Counted from the stretch's first letter, positions 9,941-24,100 are shown. The stretch is 64,000 bases of DNA from Tretioscincus oriximinensis (GCA_022410635.1 JAJVDF010000017.1:781777-845776); one strand, 5' to 3'. A program made the numbers and translations. Notes: a model not told the origin generated them from the letters alone.

Positions 9941-10589
9941 TTAATTGAATCCATATTAGGCCTGGTTTTCAGAGGCTCCTGAATTACTGACCTTTTACAA
10001 ATAGGGCTGAAGGCAAATCAAACTAATCTACTTCTACTGAAGTGAATTAAAACGGGTAAATGTAACTCAGGCCTTAAAAGTAGGAATTTGTTACTTTGAA
10101 ATGTGTTGACTACTGGTTGGATTTTCGAGAAAAGTTTTGGACTAATTCAAGGAAGCCAGAGCTTTTCCCTATGATAGCAGCAGATGGCAGCATGCCTCCA
10201 AAGGGCAGCTTCTAGAAGCCTCCAAGCAGAGCAAGCTTGTAGGCTTCCATGTGCAAATGATTGGCCATGGGGAATATCATGATAGATTAAATGAGAAATG
10301 GTGTCAATCCAGTGATACAAACAATAACGGTTGAAAGATTGAAAGCACCAGTTAGGTATTCTAAAAATATATTGCGTAACATTATCATTTCGTACATGGA
10401 TTTTAACTCTAGAAGTGATTGCCATAACTGAAAAATTTATTAGGTCACTTTGAGAATCTTAGTGTAAATGTGATACAAATATTTGGTTTAGTAGGACATG
10501 AGAGGAGATGAGCGACTTTTCAGTATAGAATTTGATTTATTATGATGTGATCTAAAAATAGTATAAAGGAAGCCAAAGACATATGCAAC
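9941..10589. other. Spacer, nothing recognised
   Basis: The sequence is AT-rich with no motif, splice-bounded ORF or clear repeat. Confidence 0.35.
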
Positions 10590-11254
10590 AAAACTCTTTA
10601 TTTTCCAAATTATGTTAATAAGCTAACCAACAAGAAGATTTAATCAATAAACTTCATGAAACAGACACAAAACATACCAAATTATAACACCGCAATATTA
10701 AACAGCACTATTTACATGCATATTTACAGACTTAAGATATCTTTAGTTATTTTGCTACTTCTTGGGAAGTTCCACACACATATTCAGTGTTAGGAAAAAG
10801 AAGCTACTTATCTATTAAATATAAAATGAACAAACATTTCAGAAATGTGCTGGGCAACATTTTAGAGGGACAAAGATAATGGATGTTAAAAGGGAAGAAA
10901 TGGTAATTAAAAGACACTTAAAATTTATTATTCCCCCAAATACAAAAAAGATTTAGTGCTAGAAATGTTTGCATAAGATGCTTACATTGCTATATCAACA
11001 TGTTTCAGAAAAGTTGCCATCTTAGTATTCCATTTCAAAGCTATACATTTCAAATCAGGGTTTTCACATCAGCCAACTGTTGGACATCTGAGTTTTTCTC
11101 AGGTCTTTTTATGCAAAGGAATTCACCCCAAACACAGATCGATGTTAGTTTAGACTCAGGACTGCCAGATAACCAGCTAAACTAACATCAGTTGTTTAGG
11201 GGTGTTGTTGCCACACTAACATTGTTCAAAAAGCCAAGAAATGCCAAGTATGTC
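10590..11254 (-). other. 3'UTR-like AT-rich block with AATAAA
   Basis: On the minus strand this block follows the stop of a 92-codon ORF and ends at an AATAAA at 10597-10602. It is AT-rich, free of recognised repeats and shows a UTR-like composition. It might be the 3' end of an unrecognised minus-strand transcript. No homology could be assigned. Confidence 0.25.
11141..11189. repeat. Perfect 13-bp inverted repeat
   Basis: GATGTTAGTTTAG at 11141-11153 is exactly complementary to CTAAACTAACATC at 11177-11189, with a 23-bp loop. It may be a hairpin or a small transposon remnant. Confidence 0.8.
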
Positions 11255-11533
11255 CTATGGCTGATGATCTGCNAACTCTGTATTTTGAATTAAAAAGTCA
11301 TTCTCTTCTAAAGATGAGTTCCCTAAGCTAAGAATTCTGACCTTTCCACTACAATGACCTTCCACCAGTTCTGTGGCGAACAGCAGCAGGAGTCCACCAA
11401 TATCCACTTTGCCAGAACACTCTAAACCTTTGGTGCTGTGGAATTGCACAATCTTTCCTATTCTGTTCTGTGGGTTTTTACTCAGCAGCTTAGTANAGAC
11501 GGACTGAACCAAATTCGCCAGGAACCAGTTCAT
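11255..11533 (-). other. Unidentified 92-codon ORF
   Basis: The frame reads NWFLANLVQSV.., then GKIVQFHSTKGLECSGKVDI and GGLLLLFATELVEGHCSGKV, and ends ..DFLIQNTE-ADHQP. Codon use looks protein-like, but no family was recognised. Two positions contain N. It lies between the PAIP1 3' end and the LINE remnants. A transposon origin and a real terminal exon are both possible. Confidence 0.2.
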
Positions 11534-11655
11534 ATAACACTTGTCTGGTTTGATCTGTTTGATTACAAACCAAACCTTTGTAACTTAACGCCAGGTGCAA
11601 GTCTCAAATCAAACCTTGCCCAATCTTGTTGAATCAGTTTAAAGCAGCACAAGCA

Positions 11656-11790
11656 AACAGATTTCACAGAAATAGCTGTTAGTCTTTGTCCAGAAACTCT
11701 AGCAAGGAGTGCTCATAGTACTTTAGAGACTAATAGGAGAAAGGCAGGTGGTATGAGCTTGTGCAGATGACTACTTCAGCAGGCAAGCAG
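11656..11790 (+). repeat. Single arm of the Penelope-related fold-back repeat
   Basis: It has ACAGAAATAGCTGTTAGTC, then AGAGACTAATAGGAGAAAGG, GGTATGAGCTTGTGCAGA and CTACTTCAGC. These match the left arm of the 32570-32777 palindrome. Confidence 0.65.
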
Positions 11791-13030
11791 GTAAAGGAAG
11801 GGGCATATTGATACATTATTTACTCGATATTTCTGGTTTATTCATTGGTGTTTGTAGGCATTGTAGCCAGAAGCAATAGGCTCACTATTGACTATAGGAT
11901 CCATAAGGGANGGCACAATTTGAAAAGGGGTCAGGATTTTGACTATGTGAGCAAGAAAACAGCTATTTGGATTTTGAGAGGCAAGCTGCAGATTTAAATT
12001 TNGTCTGGGCCATCTGATATTTTCGAATGAGTTTTGTTATAACGGCAGTTTGGATAAACAGGTAAAAAATATACACATATATAATGCTTCTGGCTAATGT
12101 TATTAAGCTTTTTACCTTTTTGTCATCTTCCTTCCAGCATTTATTCTGCTAGTTATTGCTTGGGTAGGTACCAGAAACTAGGGTTAGATTTACATTTTTG
12201 GAGCTTTTCTTGGGTCTTAGATAGACTAAAGGGGCAGAGTTTAATTTTCTTCCTTTTGGGNGGTGGGAGGGCTCCACTCCTCCAAAAGCATTTTTTTCTT
12301 GACTTGCTTCACAGGAAGATTCATGCATTAAAGAACCATAATAAGAAACTTAAATCTCTTTTTGTCCTGGGTTGATTATTCTTCTGACTATATTTTGAGT
12401 TCTGTCCCTTGTTTTTCCTCCCGTTTTAGCTGCAGGGGAGCTTTTTTTGTGGGACATTAATNTGCTGGCTGTTCCAGAAATTCCAAAAGGTGAATCAGCA
12501 ATAGAAGAAACAATTCTGACTGTCCCATATTATAAGAATAAGGAAGAATGGCCTCTGGCTCTTTGTAGACCTTGGCAAAGGGTGATCNTGTTTCTTGGTA
12601 TGCTAAATAAGGAAGAAACCCGCCTTCAAAAACCTTAAATTGTGCTGAGCCTATCCTGAGCTGATTCTGGAGGGTAAATTACTATAAATGGCATTTTACC
12701 TACATCAGTCTCCTCTCTTTGTCTTTCTGAAAATAACCCACATATACCAATATAATTTATTTTAGATGCATACATAAGCCAGCTTNACTGGCAAAAATAT
12801 AGACCCTCTATAGTACACCTAGGCCACTCAAATAGGGAGGAGTCCCTCAAATTAGAATTCCAGTTACCTAGCAAAATACACAAAACACACACATTATATG
12901 TGCACATCACCCACTTACCTCTAGCCAGATGCAACTGCATGTTGGGTTACTAAATACACATTCACATATGCATGCATACCCATGCCATCCACGATAGGTG
13001 ATCAATGATGCATACTCAGTTCCCTAAGCC
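11791..13030. other. Spacer with scattered Ns, nothing recognised
   Basis: Short ORFs occur but none has a recognisable motif or splice sites. The composition is like neighbouring non-coding DNA. Confidence 0.35.
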
Positions 13031-13034
13031 ATCA

Positions 13035-14105
13035 CTTTCAGGGTCTATAGCCAAAGAGATAACGCTAGTCTGAGGCCATGGTTGAGGTTTAAAACTGGGA
13101 CCTATGCTTTTTAATATATTCATAAATGACCTGGATGCTGCTGTAAATAGAAAGCAAAGTTTGCTGACTAAACTGAAAGTGACTGTAAAGAGCTCCAGAG
13201 AGATNTCTTGAATTTGGGTGTGTAAGCAACAAAGTGGCAAATGCACTTCAAACTAAGCAAGTGCAAAGTCATGTACTTTGGGTCAAAGAACCACAATTAC
13301 TGCTATCAACTGATGGGAACACATCAGGAAAGGATCTTTGGATGTTGGTGGACAGCTCAAGGAATGTGTCACCTAATGTGCCTTGGCAATGAACAAAGAA
13401 AATACATTAGAAGAGAATCGAAAATAAGTTAGCAAGTGTCATTTTGTCTCTTTGGAATATTGTGTATATTCTGGTCATAACAGAAAAAATTATAAGATAA
13501 AAAGATATTGTGGAACTTGAGAATTTACAAACAAAAGGGCAATAAAAATGAACATGGGGCTGGAGCACCTCCCTTTTGTAATCAGGCTGCAATGTCTTGG
13601 CCTCTTCAATTCCGAAAGATGGTGTTTAAGATGTGATCTTATTGAAATGTATTAAATTATGCAAAGGATGGATAAGGCGAATACAGAAAAAACATTTTAT
13701 CTATCACACAACAGACAAGGAGAGCAAAAGAATTAGGACAAGAGAAAGTATAACTTCTAAGATAGGATTAGGCAAATTCATGGAAACCAAATGTATCAAT
13801 AGCTACTAGGAAGGATACTGCCACTGGGATGGAGCAATAGGAGCTTTTCCTGAAATGCCGTTTGCAGGGAGTCAAGATCAGAATAATAATAATAATAATA
13901 ATAACCTGTTTTTTTATACCCTGCTTTTGGGACCCAGTGGATTACAAGGTTATTTTTTGCCCAAAGGCTTACATTTTAGATGAAGATTTTGCCTTCTTTT
14001 CCTTGAGACTGCCCAGGTCCACATGGTGGGCCACTGTGTGAGACAGAATTCTGGTTGTGGCCTGATTCAGTAGGGTTCTTCTGTTCTTTTATGATGTAGT
14101 AAATC
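13035..14105 (+). mobile_element. CR1 LINE fragment, RT end plus 3' tail
   Basis: Translated pieces show an FINDLDA-type block near 13120 and FKLSKCKVMYFGSKNHNYCY near 13245, typical of the CR1 RT thumb region. The 3' end has ATAGCTACTAGGAAGGATAC, GTGTGAGACAGAATTCTGG and GGCCTGATTCAGTAGGGTTC, the classic reptile CR1 tail. A SINE fragment interrupts it. Stops and frameshifts make it inactive. Confidence 0.75.
13882..13985 (-). mobile_element. SINE 3' fragment nested in CR1
   Basis: An (AAT)n run (13885-13904) is followed by TTTATACCCTGCTTTTGGGA and TACAAGGTTATTTTTTGCCC, matching the 3' half of the minus-strand SINE at 36400-36470. It interrupts the CR1 tail. Confidence 0.65.
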
Positions 14106-14576
14106 TATCTCTTCTATTACAAACTTCCTTCACCGACAAGTTTCCTTTCTCCAGAAGTAGTAGCGCTTACTATGGGTTTAGTCACACACAATCTCACAGC
14201 TAAATACCAGTTACTCTCTTTCACGACTTCCTAATGAACTGTATGAATGTCAACTAACTGCTTGGTTTAAGGTAAGAAAAGAGACAGTTCTGCCATTGTT
14301 GAGGCTTGATTTGATATGAACTGAACTGGGCAATATTGGTTCTTATACATTTCTACTTGGACACAGCCTTCTATAGCATTAGGGCAGTATATGGTCAAGG
14401 CAACGAATAAAACTTCTAAATAAACTATTTGTGCCTTGGGAATAATGGCATATAGGCATTTGAGACATTGCTGATCATCCAGTTTTATATCAAGCCACCC
14501 TCCCCACCTGAACTGAAAACCAATTTTGTTCAGAAGTATCATCATAATCTAGAATATTCATAAAAAAAAAAACAGT

Positions 14577-15083
14577 AATTGCCAATTTTCTTGAAAGGAG
14601 TGTTTATGATATTAAACATTGCAAAATATTTTTGAGTTCTGAAGCTCTGGATGAAAGATAAGAGGCAATATAAACGTTTCAGTTCTTGTTTTATGCTCTT
14701 CGGGTTTTGCTTTTTTTAAAAAAAGTTAACTTTAATACAAAATCCTCAATTTGAAGATTAATGTGAAACACTGCAAATAAAATTTGTTCCAGCCAAACCA
14801 CTGTTTATTTAACTGTACATAAAATAAACTATGATATATATATATATTTATATATTATATACACACATTTTTTTTAAGTTACAGAAGTTAAGTTTACAAA
14901 TTTTTGGCAGATTCTGATTCACGGAGTTGAAATTGCATAACTTGAGTACTTGTAGAAGCTTATTTTTNTNTGTGTGTGTGTGGTATGGACATTAAAAGGA
15001 ATACTTTCTACCTGCCATTCACAGCTGTGTTTTTTCCATCTAAATCTCCACCTCAACACACACATGAACAGTCACATGCAGCA
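14577..15083 (-). other. PAIP1: PAIP1 3'UTR (end not certain)
   Basis: AT-rich sequence follows the PAIP1 stop on the minus strand. Candidate polyadenylation signals are AATAAA at 14804-14809 (about 280 nt after the stop) and ATTAAA at 14731-14736. A (TA)n run at about 14834-14860 lies inside. The true cleavage site cannot be read from sequence alone. Confidence 0.5.
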
Positions 15084-15183
15084 TCACTGTTTCCTCTTGC
15101 GTTCTGATTCTAAGCAAAATTTTTCAAATGCTTCTTCAATTTCTGGATCCATCTCATCATCGTCATCATCATCATCAAAGTAC
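15084..15183 (-). CDS. PAIP1: PAIP1 coding exon 11 with stop
   Basis: It encodes YFDDDDDDDEMDPEIEEAFE.. to ..ESERKRKQ and a TGA at 15084-15086. The GAT/GAC repeat gives seven Asp in a row, a coding microsatellite. The acceptor is TTTGTAG/GTAC. The region is PAM1, the second PABP contact. Confidence 0.97.
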
Positions 15184-18100
15184 CTACAAATACAANAAAA
15201 TGAAATGAAAACAATCTCCAAGAACAAGAAAATTAACACCAAAATAAAGACTTGGTCTCCCTGTTGCTAGTTTCACAGGGCGATNACCATTTTTTGCACA
15301 AAACACAATGCTTTAAGTAACATTTTTGCTTATACTTGGACATTGTATCACACAAAAGTATCATAACATCAAAACATATATTGTTCATAGGCAAGAACAA
15401 CTTGTTACACTGTGATAGCAGCATCACAACAAGATGTTGACATCCTCTAATACAATAGATGTACAATAGAACGCAAATGCAATTTGCATTCAGAACGTGG
15501 AATATCAATGCATGAGTGACGTTGTATTGCTTTTCTTCCATTATAAAACTGTATCAAAATTTATATATTCGCATGTTTGGGTGGACAAAATAATTTTCTG
15601 GGACTTTTGACATGTAATGCCCATAATGCAATTCAGTTTGGGTTAAATATTGTTTTAGGTTCTGAGCAGGTAAGTTTAAAAGTCCCCTCCCATGGAATCA
15701 CAACATCAGAAATCAAGGNAGTAAATAAGAATTCAAAATGAAATTATTTTTATTGTGCAGTAGGATAAAGTGACTTTTACATTTAAAGTTGATTTCAGAG
15801 AAATAGACNTGNTAGTCTTATCAGAAAGCTCCAGCAAGGGGGCTTGTAGCACTTGGAGACTAACAGGAGAAAGNTTAGTGGCCTGAGCTTTTGTAGGCAT
15901 GTCTACTTCTTCAGATGCTAGGGGACCAATGTCAGGGACAGCCTAGTTTCTACAAAAGNTCATGCCACCAACCTTTCTCCTATTAAGTCTCTTAAGTGCC
16001 ACAAGCCCCCTTTGCTGGACTTTCTACATGACTTTTTCTCTCAAGTNGACTACTATGGAAAGCACCAAAATTAACCGAATGGAGTGGAAATCCATCAACC
16101 TCTCCAGGACTCTTGCCTATGTACAGACAGATTTTTTTTAAACACAGCGAACAAGAGGACATCATCCCCAAAGGACACATAAGCCTGTTCTGTCCCTGTT
16201 CACGAATGTCTGCTCACAGCCTCAGTGATACAAAATAATATAGCTGAAGTGAAATCAGCTCCTCACAATCCAATTAGCCTTACTTTTCTGATATTTCTCT
16301 TCAGTTATTTGAGTTTGCTATGTACAGACCCAATATCATACAAACATAATGTACTCAAAAGAAAGCAAACCAAAGCAGAGCCTGTATAATACAATGATGA
16401 AAGTTTGTTCAAGAATGGGAGACCAAGGTTCAAAATCCCACATGGGGATCCATCATTGCCTCTCAACCTAGCTTACCTTAAAGGGCTATTATGAGAAGCG
16501 GAGAAGGGAGCATAAATACAATTGTTCTGATAATGAGAAAACAGTTGAGAGGATTTCTAGTGAGAACTAGGTGATCTTTGTTTAGATGAAAAGATAAAAA
16601 GAAAAAATAGTTGTTCCTGTTTCTGTGGAAAAAGCTGTTTCAATTAGCATTCTATTTTCTTTTTAAAAGGGATACCCTTTTAGAAGCCTTAGATATACAT
16701 CATCACTGAAGAAAGAATTCATAAGAAGCTCTTTACTGTATTGTACTAAAGACTGATCTAGTCCAAATGCCTTTCTGGCACAAATCATCACAATACAAGA
16801 CCAGGAGGCTATTAAACAGTTCCTTCCATTAAAGCTTCTTAGCAATTGGATATTGGATGATAATATAAATCTAGANCAGCTAGCAACTGATAGTGCTATC
16901 CTTCATGAATCTTTATAAAGCTCCTTTTGTCATCCAAGTTGACAGCCATTACAAAGTCTTATAGTGCACAATTTAATTATACACTATGTGAAGAAATCAT
17001 TCCTTTTATCAACTGCAGATTGCCCAGTACACTGTTTTACTAGAAACATCTGCCCATCCTGGTCTTTTTTGCTCTTAAACTAAGAAAGTCCCTTAGAAAA
17101 AAAATCCCACAAAAATGACTAACTGCAATATTCTGAAGCAATTTAATACTACATAGCCAACTATACGTTGCTTTAATCACCACAGAAGAACANTAATAGC
17201 ATTTGATAAAGTACCAGAGAAACAGAAAGAGGAGAGGATGAAGGAAACGAGAGAGACACTAGTAATAAGCTAAATTGGGTCTTCTAATGATGAATCTTAA
17301 AACAAAAGCTTACGGATCTCCAGTTCCTGAAAAGTCCGTTCCATTCTCTTCATAGTCGTGAAACAAATCTTGTCTGTCCAGAAGTTCTTGATACTTCTCT
17401 TGATAATCTATGTCAACAATAAAAATAAAAAATAAACTATTTTTGCTTCATGCCATTTTATCACCTTTACCTCTTTTTTTTCTAACTACATTTCGTTATC
17501 TTTCTTAAAGCATAATCCTTGAATCGCATCTGTGCAACAATGCACCTTTTTAGGTATTTTAGGTGAGCAAATAATGGCAAAATAACTGGTTAGAGGTATC
17601 CATCTATTCTAATGGCCCTTTCTGCCACTTCTACTCCCANTCTTGCCATATCCAATCCTGTCTTCCTTTCATGATTGAGACAGCCTGAGAGATGCATCCA
17701 GTTTAAGGCACAGTAGCATCCACTGATGAAACAGACAAGGGATTTGGAGTTAGGGCCGGAGTTCAAAGATCCTAAACTTTCCTNTCCTGAACATATCAGA
17801 AAAAACTTTCTAACAGTAAGGGTGATAAACCAGTGTAACAGTTCGNTACAGGAGGTGGCAAGTTCGCCTTTGCTGGAAGTCTTCAAACGTAGTCTGGCCA
17901 GTCATCTGCCTGGGATAGTTTAGTAAATCCTGCATTAAGTAGTGGAGGTTGACCCTGATGACCCTGTCGATCCATTCCAACTTTATGATTCTATGATTCT
18001 GTAACAAGCTTGTGTTTCTGAACAGAAAGAAAAATACAATCTTGCTATTTCGTTCTTTTTCAGAAAAGATATTTAGATCCCTATATAGTTTCTTTTATAC

Positions 18101-21100
18101 TTTCATGATAGATAATAAAAGCATATCAACTATTTTGGATTTTGGAGCTATTTTTGCCATAAATTTTTAAAAACCAAATTGTTCACATTACCTGGGTCTG
18201 CTGCAGTAAAAGGCACACCATCAGATGTGTAAAATGTTGGTTCATTCTAAAATTAAAATACAAAACAGCTCTATTTATCTAACTTTTCCAGCTACAGGTT
18301 TATCTGTATACATAAAAATAGTTTTTACATTACAAGAATTGCACAGATCTATTACCATGAAGTAGTTTGGATCATTTTCAGGAGTAGCTTCCCTATACGT
18401 TGATGTTGCATGAACTCTTCCCCAGTTACTTGACCGTAGCTCCACTAGTTTCAAGAGCATATGCTTTGCATCTCTGGAACAGGCAAGAAGTGCAGAATAA
18501 AAATAATTGTATTCCCAGCACTACGGAGAACTTTACTCACATTATTTGCAATGAAAACTTTGATTAGGCCAACTTCACAGATACAAATTAGCCCACTGCT
18601 TTGTAATATTTACATCTGAAACTATGGTGCAGTACAATAAAATCAATGTATCCATGCCATTGAACATCAGCAATATATAGTAGAATCCTGCTATTTGTAA
18701 AGAAACCCTTATATTGATGACAGTATTTAAAATACTTTNTAAAGAAAAGGAAAGTTATAGAAACCTGTCAGACCAATCATTAGGTGGTGCAAAAAAGAAG
18801 TCATATAAAAAACAATTATAAATCATAACACATGAAGAAATGATTCCTACTACTCAAAATCAAGATACGGAGATCAAAAGACAAACAGAATTGACAATCA
18901 AACAAGGAATAAATAAAAAGAACATTGGTGCTGTGTGCTCTAATGAGAAAAGCACTGAAAGTCNATAGGCTATCTGTTTTATCATGCTATAAAGAGATGC
19001 TATGACAAAAATGCGTTTTCTTAGTACCTGCTGCAATCTGCATCCAATACAACATTTTCAATTCTCTGTATCATGTCATCCATATGTGTTTTCCCCTTTT
19101 CTTTCCATGCATCTTCTAATACGGAGCCTGTCAACTAAGACGTGCATGTCATTAGTAAATACATTTAAAATTTGACTAAAATAAGAGATATAGTATTTCT
19201 ATGGTTATTGCTTCTAAGGTACATTAGTTTTCTTATCTTTAAGAAAACTTGTGATGTAGTGAAGTTGGTGTCATGAAACTCATGAAATAGTCCAGTATTT
19301 ATTTCACATATAAAATAATGTAGTATACATGATCATTAAAAATCACAGTGAGTAGTTCTAATAAACAGGCCTGTGATGGAAAAAATGTTTGCAATATTTT
19401 CACTGATACTTATGGTTTTGGTGGCACTGTATATGAAAATATTCTTTATAAGGTTCCCCCCCACAAATGCAAGCAAAAGATCTAGAAAAAATGCTCCATT
19501 CACTAGTACGAATTTATTAAATCTTCATTTACATGACTTATTCCTTTCAAATTAATGTGCTTAAGCANTAATTATCAATGAAATTATTAATTTTATGAAT
19601 GATGTGCTTTAATAATAATTTTTTAAAGGAATTCAGTACACCCAAACCACCAAGAACAGTTGAAATATTCAAGTTACTAAATTTTGCAGGATTATGTAAT
19701 CAAACTCCTATCTAGTGTGGTTTTCTATGTCATCTGAAATACTATTCATCAGGTTAAGTACAGTACATATAATGAAACAATTTTAGCACTGTCTACTCAC
19801 TGAAGCAAACAGAATAACAGAAATTTCATTTCTGACTCATTTATGTAATAAAATTCTCATTCATTTAATAAAATTCTCTTACACTTATCATGCCACTAAA
19901 ATACTTAGAATAGCAAAAGCAGAGTGGCAAAAACAGTAGGATTCCTATAACTAACCTCCAAAGTAGGTTTGCTCAAAGATGTTACTTCAATATTAATTCA
20001 ATTAATNATTTCACTCAAATCAGTGAAAATCTAATTCCATTCCTCTGGTCTCAAGCTATCTCGTATCCATTTTGATAAAGAAGTCTAATATTCAATAAAA
20101 AAATTAATGCCAATTAACTAAGCTCTCTAAAATACAGCAAAGCAACAAAAGACTCATACTTTTAGTAGCTTTACTGCACAGATTAGATTGTTGTCCACAG
20201 GATTAGAAAAAAGTGTGTTTAATAATTCTTGAAGTCCAGTCTGAAGAATCTCTGCTCGAGTTAGCTGACCTTTTGTTCCTTTTACCTGTTAGGAAACATA
20301 TATATATATATACATATATATCATTGTTTTCATGTTTTAAAATTAGTTTGGAGTATTCTTTGGAATTACTTTTATTCATTTCAAAACTTAAAATCTANTA
20401 TTTACTTTGTACAACCAAATTATAATTGTAATTTAAAAATAGATATTTAGGACTTAAAACATAGGAAACTATAAAAATATCTTTGAACATTTGCAAAGGG
20501 TCCTTCATCACTTCATTTTGAATTATGAGGGCAGTCTCCCCCTCCCCCCAAAGAAAAACTAAATATGTATGTACATGGCACTACACTGTATCTCGCATGC
20601 AGGACCTTTTGAAAAATACTGGCCCTNCTTCTTTGGAACTTCTCTAATTTTAATGGGGTCCANTTCTAATCCCTTCCTATGTTCCATGTAGAGTGTTCAA
20701 TTAAATACTGCTCANAACAATTAANGGAACACTTTAACATAACATGTTATGTTAAACTGTTCCCTTAATTGTTTTGAGCAGTATACTTTTGCAACACCTA
20801 ATTCTTGCAATATTTTATCCTCCAGGGAATGGATTTTTCCTGAGTGGCTCTTCCTTTCTTGAGGTTTTAACAGGCTTAGNANGAGGCAGAAGTTGCAAAT
20901 TATGCAAACTCTATTATCACCACCACAGATAATCCTTTGTTTAAGGCATTTACAATCCTATGCATACCATTAGATGCTTCAGATGTGTCAATTATCCCTT
21001 TTTGAAACTCAGTAGCAACTAGCAACTCTATCTCTGCTAAAGAAATTAATCCCAGATTCTGTCCACAANGTAACCATTTTTCTTGCATTTTAAACTCTGG

Positions 21101-24100
21101 CATTAGGGACCATAATGCTGGAAGGAAGACAAGACTAAAAAGGGTGAAGGAAGTAAGATCAACAGNGAGTCCAATGGAACTTTTTCTCAACGATATCAGA
21201 TAGACTGAGAAAGATGAAAGATATGATCTCTTTGTATAGACAGTTGAATTGTTTCTAAGATTTTAAATGAANGGTCATTTAGATCAGGGATGGGGAAACT
21301 ACAGCCAGTGGGCCAGGACTAGCCCNTGGAGCCTTTGATCAGACCTGTGAATGCTTCTCAGCCCCTCCCTCCTCCTGTTTTTAGAAAATCTAAAAAAAGA
21401 AGCTATTTCAGGCATGTGTGGCTTGGGAGAACCGAGAGGCAAGAATGNACGTCAGGGTGGAGGAGGAGCCTGGCCAATGGAAGCAGCTACCTCCTGCAGA
21501 AAAGACAGGGAAGACCAGGAGATGGAGAANGAGGTAGCAATAGTGTTCAGCAAAGGAGGAAAGATGCAGGAGGCTGCCCCAAAGAGGTCACTTTCTAAAT
21601 CACTGAGAGGAATGGGGCCTAGAGTAGGGGAGGGGTTATGGCCCTCGTGTATTATTACAAACATCAAAATGGCCCTTTGCAGAAAAAAGGCGCCCCAGCC
21701 CTGATTTAGATCATTGGTCACATCTTTAAGGCTTCTTCGGTTCATTTTTATTCCAGATAATAACTGGACTCTTATTCTTTAGGACTGAAGAAAACTGAAT
21801 ATCTGAAGAAAAATTAAATGTACAACTGTGATCAGAACCTTAAAAAGTAACAACTATGTTTGCAATTAAGAAGCACCTAGTAAAAACATACCTGTTCACC
21901 CAGGTTTTTNATTCTTAAATATTGTAGCTCCCTCTGCATTGTGTCTTTCCAGGGGGTGTAGGTGGGTTGGAGGGCAGGGAGGGTATGGACCTTCTTATTA
22001 ATGTATATTTATCCTTTTTAATTTTCTTCATCTTTTGTTACTTGCTCTGGGACCAATGGTGAAGGGTGAGATATAATTAAGTTAAATAAACTCTGTCTGA
22101 AAANGTTCAGATACCATGTTGAACTCTCAATGTCCAGCAACTTCTGGGACAAATGAACTAATTTTCACATGTTTGCCATAGTTGGTAAAACTGATGCAGA
22201 TCAAATGTGACATGGATTCAATAGCTTGCTGCAAATGGAAAATTTTCCCCTCTCTCTGTTTTTTCTTTTCTTTTTCTTTTTAAAGAGGAATGTGAAAGCA
22301 GCTGAACTCAAGACTCCTTTTAAGGCAGAGAAGAAACATTGAGAAAGAATGAATGAAAAGGGGAAACTGTCAGTGTGCCAACCAACAAAAGCTGTCTTCT
22401 GAGAAAAAAAATGTAGGGTGCAGGTCAAACTGCAGCTCCAGTTGAAGCCAGCAATACCCTTCATGGAAGGGGAACCCTATGTGGCAAAACTGCTTTCACC
22501 AGTGCTAACAATGCCCGATTGGAGGAGAAAGCTGTCAGCATGAAATANAAAAATAAAGCAGTGCCAAAGAGTTGAGAAAGTTAAGCTGCCTTGCCTCCTC
22601 TTACAAGCAGCTAAAAACATCAAGNAGATTTGATGAGCTAAGACCACCTGTGATCCAGGGAAGACTGGCCAGAACTAATCAGCAACCACTTCTCTCTTGC
22701 CAATGAAATGGAAATCATTGTTGGGTAGAGAAGGCAAAATCATTTCCCTATTGTGTAAGCTAGGCAAAAATAGCTATAGGTAAAAAAATAGCTTTGCTAG
22801 GCTTACTGTGGTTGAACATGGCCTGAATTAGTGAGCAGTTGGGCTTCAAAGGTACCATTTCTCTTATAGGAATGGTAGCAAAAAAACAAACCACAAATAC
22901 ACAAAAACATTCCAGCCAGGAAGAGAACATTACCTCGGAAATTAAGCACTCTCTTAACATTGTGGCAAAGTAATTTGAAAGGAAAAGATATAGGTTTGGC
23001 AATTTATTTTTATGATGTTACATCTATATTTCTATCAAAATGCAACAAATGGAAAATATCCATTGTACAAATCCAAATCAGACCAGTAGAAATTGTAAAT
23101 CATGTTTTCTGCACTGTTCATTTAAAGGGACAGTACTTTTAACAATTTCCAGACAGAATGGGTATTTTCTATACCAGCTTACTCTGACAGCTGAAGAAAA
23201 ATTGTTTATACACCAAGGATATAAAAATATAATTTAGTAATCTGACATCTTTCATTTAATTACCTTCTATACTGTTTTGGGATTGTTATTGTAGTTCATA
23301 TAATTGATTCCATNTGCTTATTTATTCTGATCAAAACTAAAATAAAATAATTCGCTTGCAATTTTTTTTACCAACACTTATAATTTAGCATTCAAAAGGC
23401 AACTGAANCAAAATGGGAAATTTATGAAGTACCAGTTCGATGCTGATACTTTCANTTTTGCTATTTCTATTTACAGTACTTTGTTTTAAGTTTGGTTAAG
23501 TTGCATTAGTTTACAAAATTAAGAAAGTACATCTTTTTACCTCTAGATTAAGATAAAGTTCAGCTAAAAATAGCACAAATGCATGAAATCTTTTTCTTGT
23601 AGCTTCATCTCCTTTGGCGGCTTCATCTCTCGTTTCAAACTCTTTTCGACACCTAAGAGACATGAGTTTGAACTGACAATTTAATANTTTCAATGTTCTC
23701 AAAGTAAAGTAGTTGAAATTATTTCTTTATATATCTTTTAGTTTTACTGTTTTACTGGTTACAAATTATCAACATACTATTAAANCTCAAAAAATCTGAG
23801 ACTAAAGAAAGGGGAAATTGATGTGATTTAGGATAAAAAAAATCATATTCAGGTCTTCAAGAAATGAACGTAGCTTCACAACAGGACTAGACAGGTTTAT
23901 GGACACCAAGGGAATAAATGGGTACTAGGATGGATGTCTGGATGCTGNCTCCGGAATGCAGCAACAGACAGTACTCCTGAAATACCATTTGCAGGGAGTC
24001 ATGAACAGNTGTATATTTTGCTTTCTTCTGTTCNANCTACCTAGGTGCATCTGGTGGGCTTCTGTGTGAGACAGAATGCTGGACTAGATGGGCTGTGGCC

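Noticed and set aside
21335..21745. Several ORFs of 87-117 codons in PAIP1 intron 5
   Set aside because: They lie almost wholly inside the hAT element (21285-21703) and lack transposase motifs.
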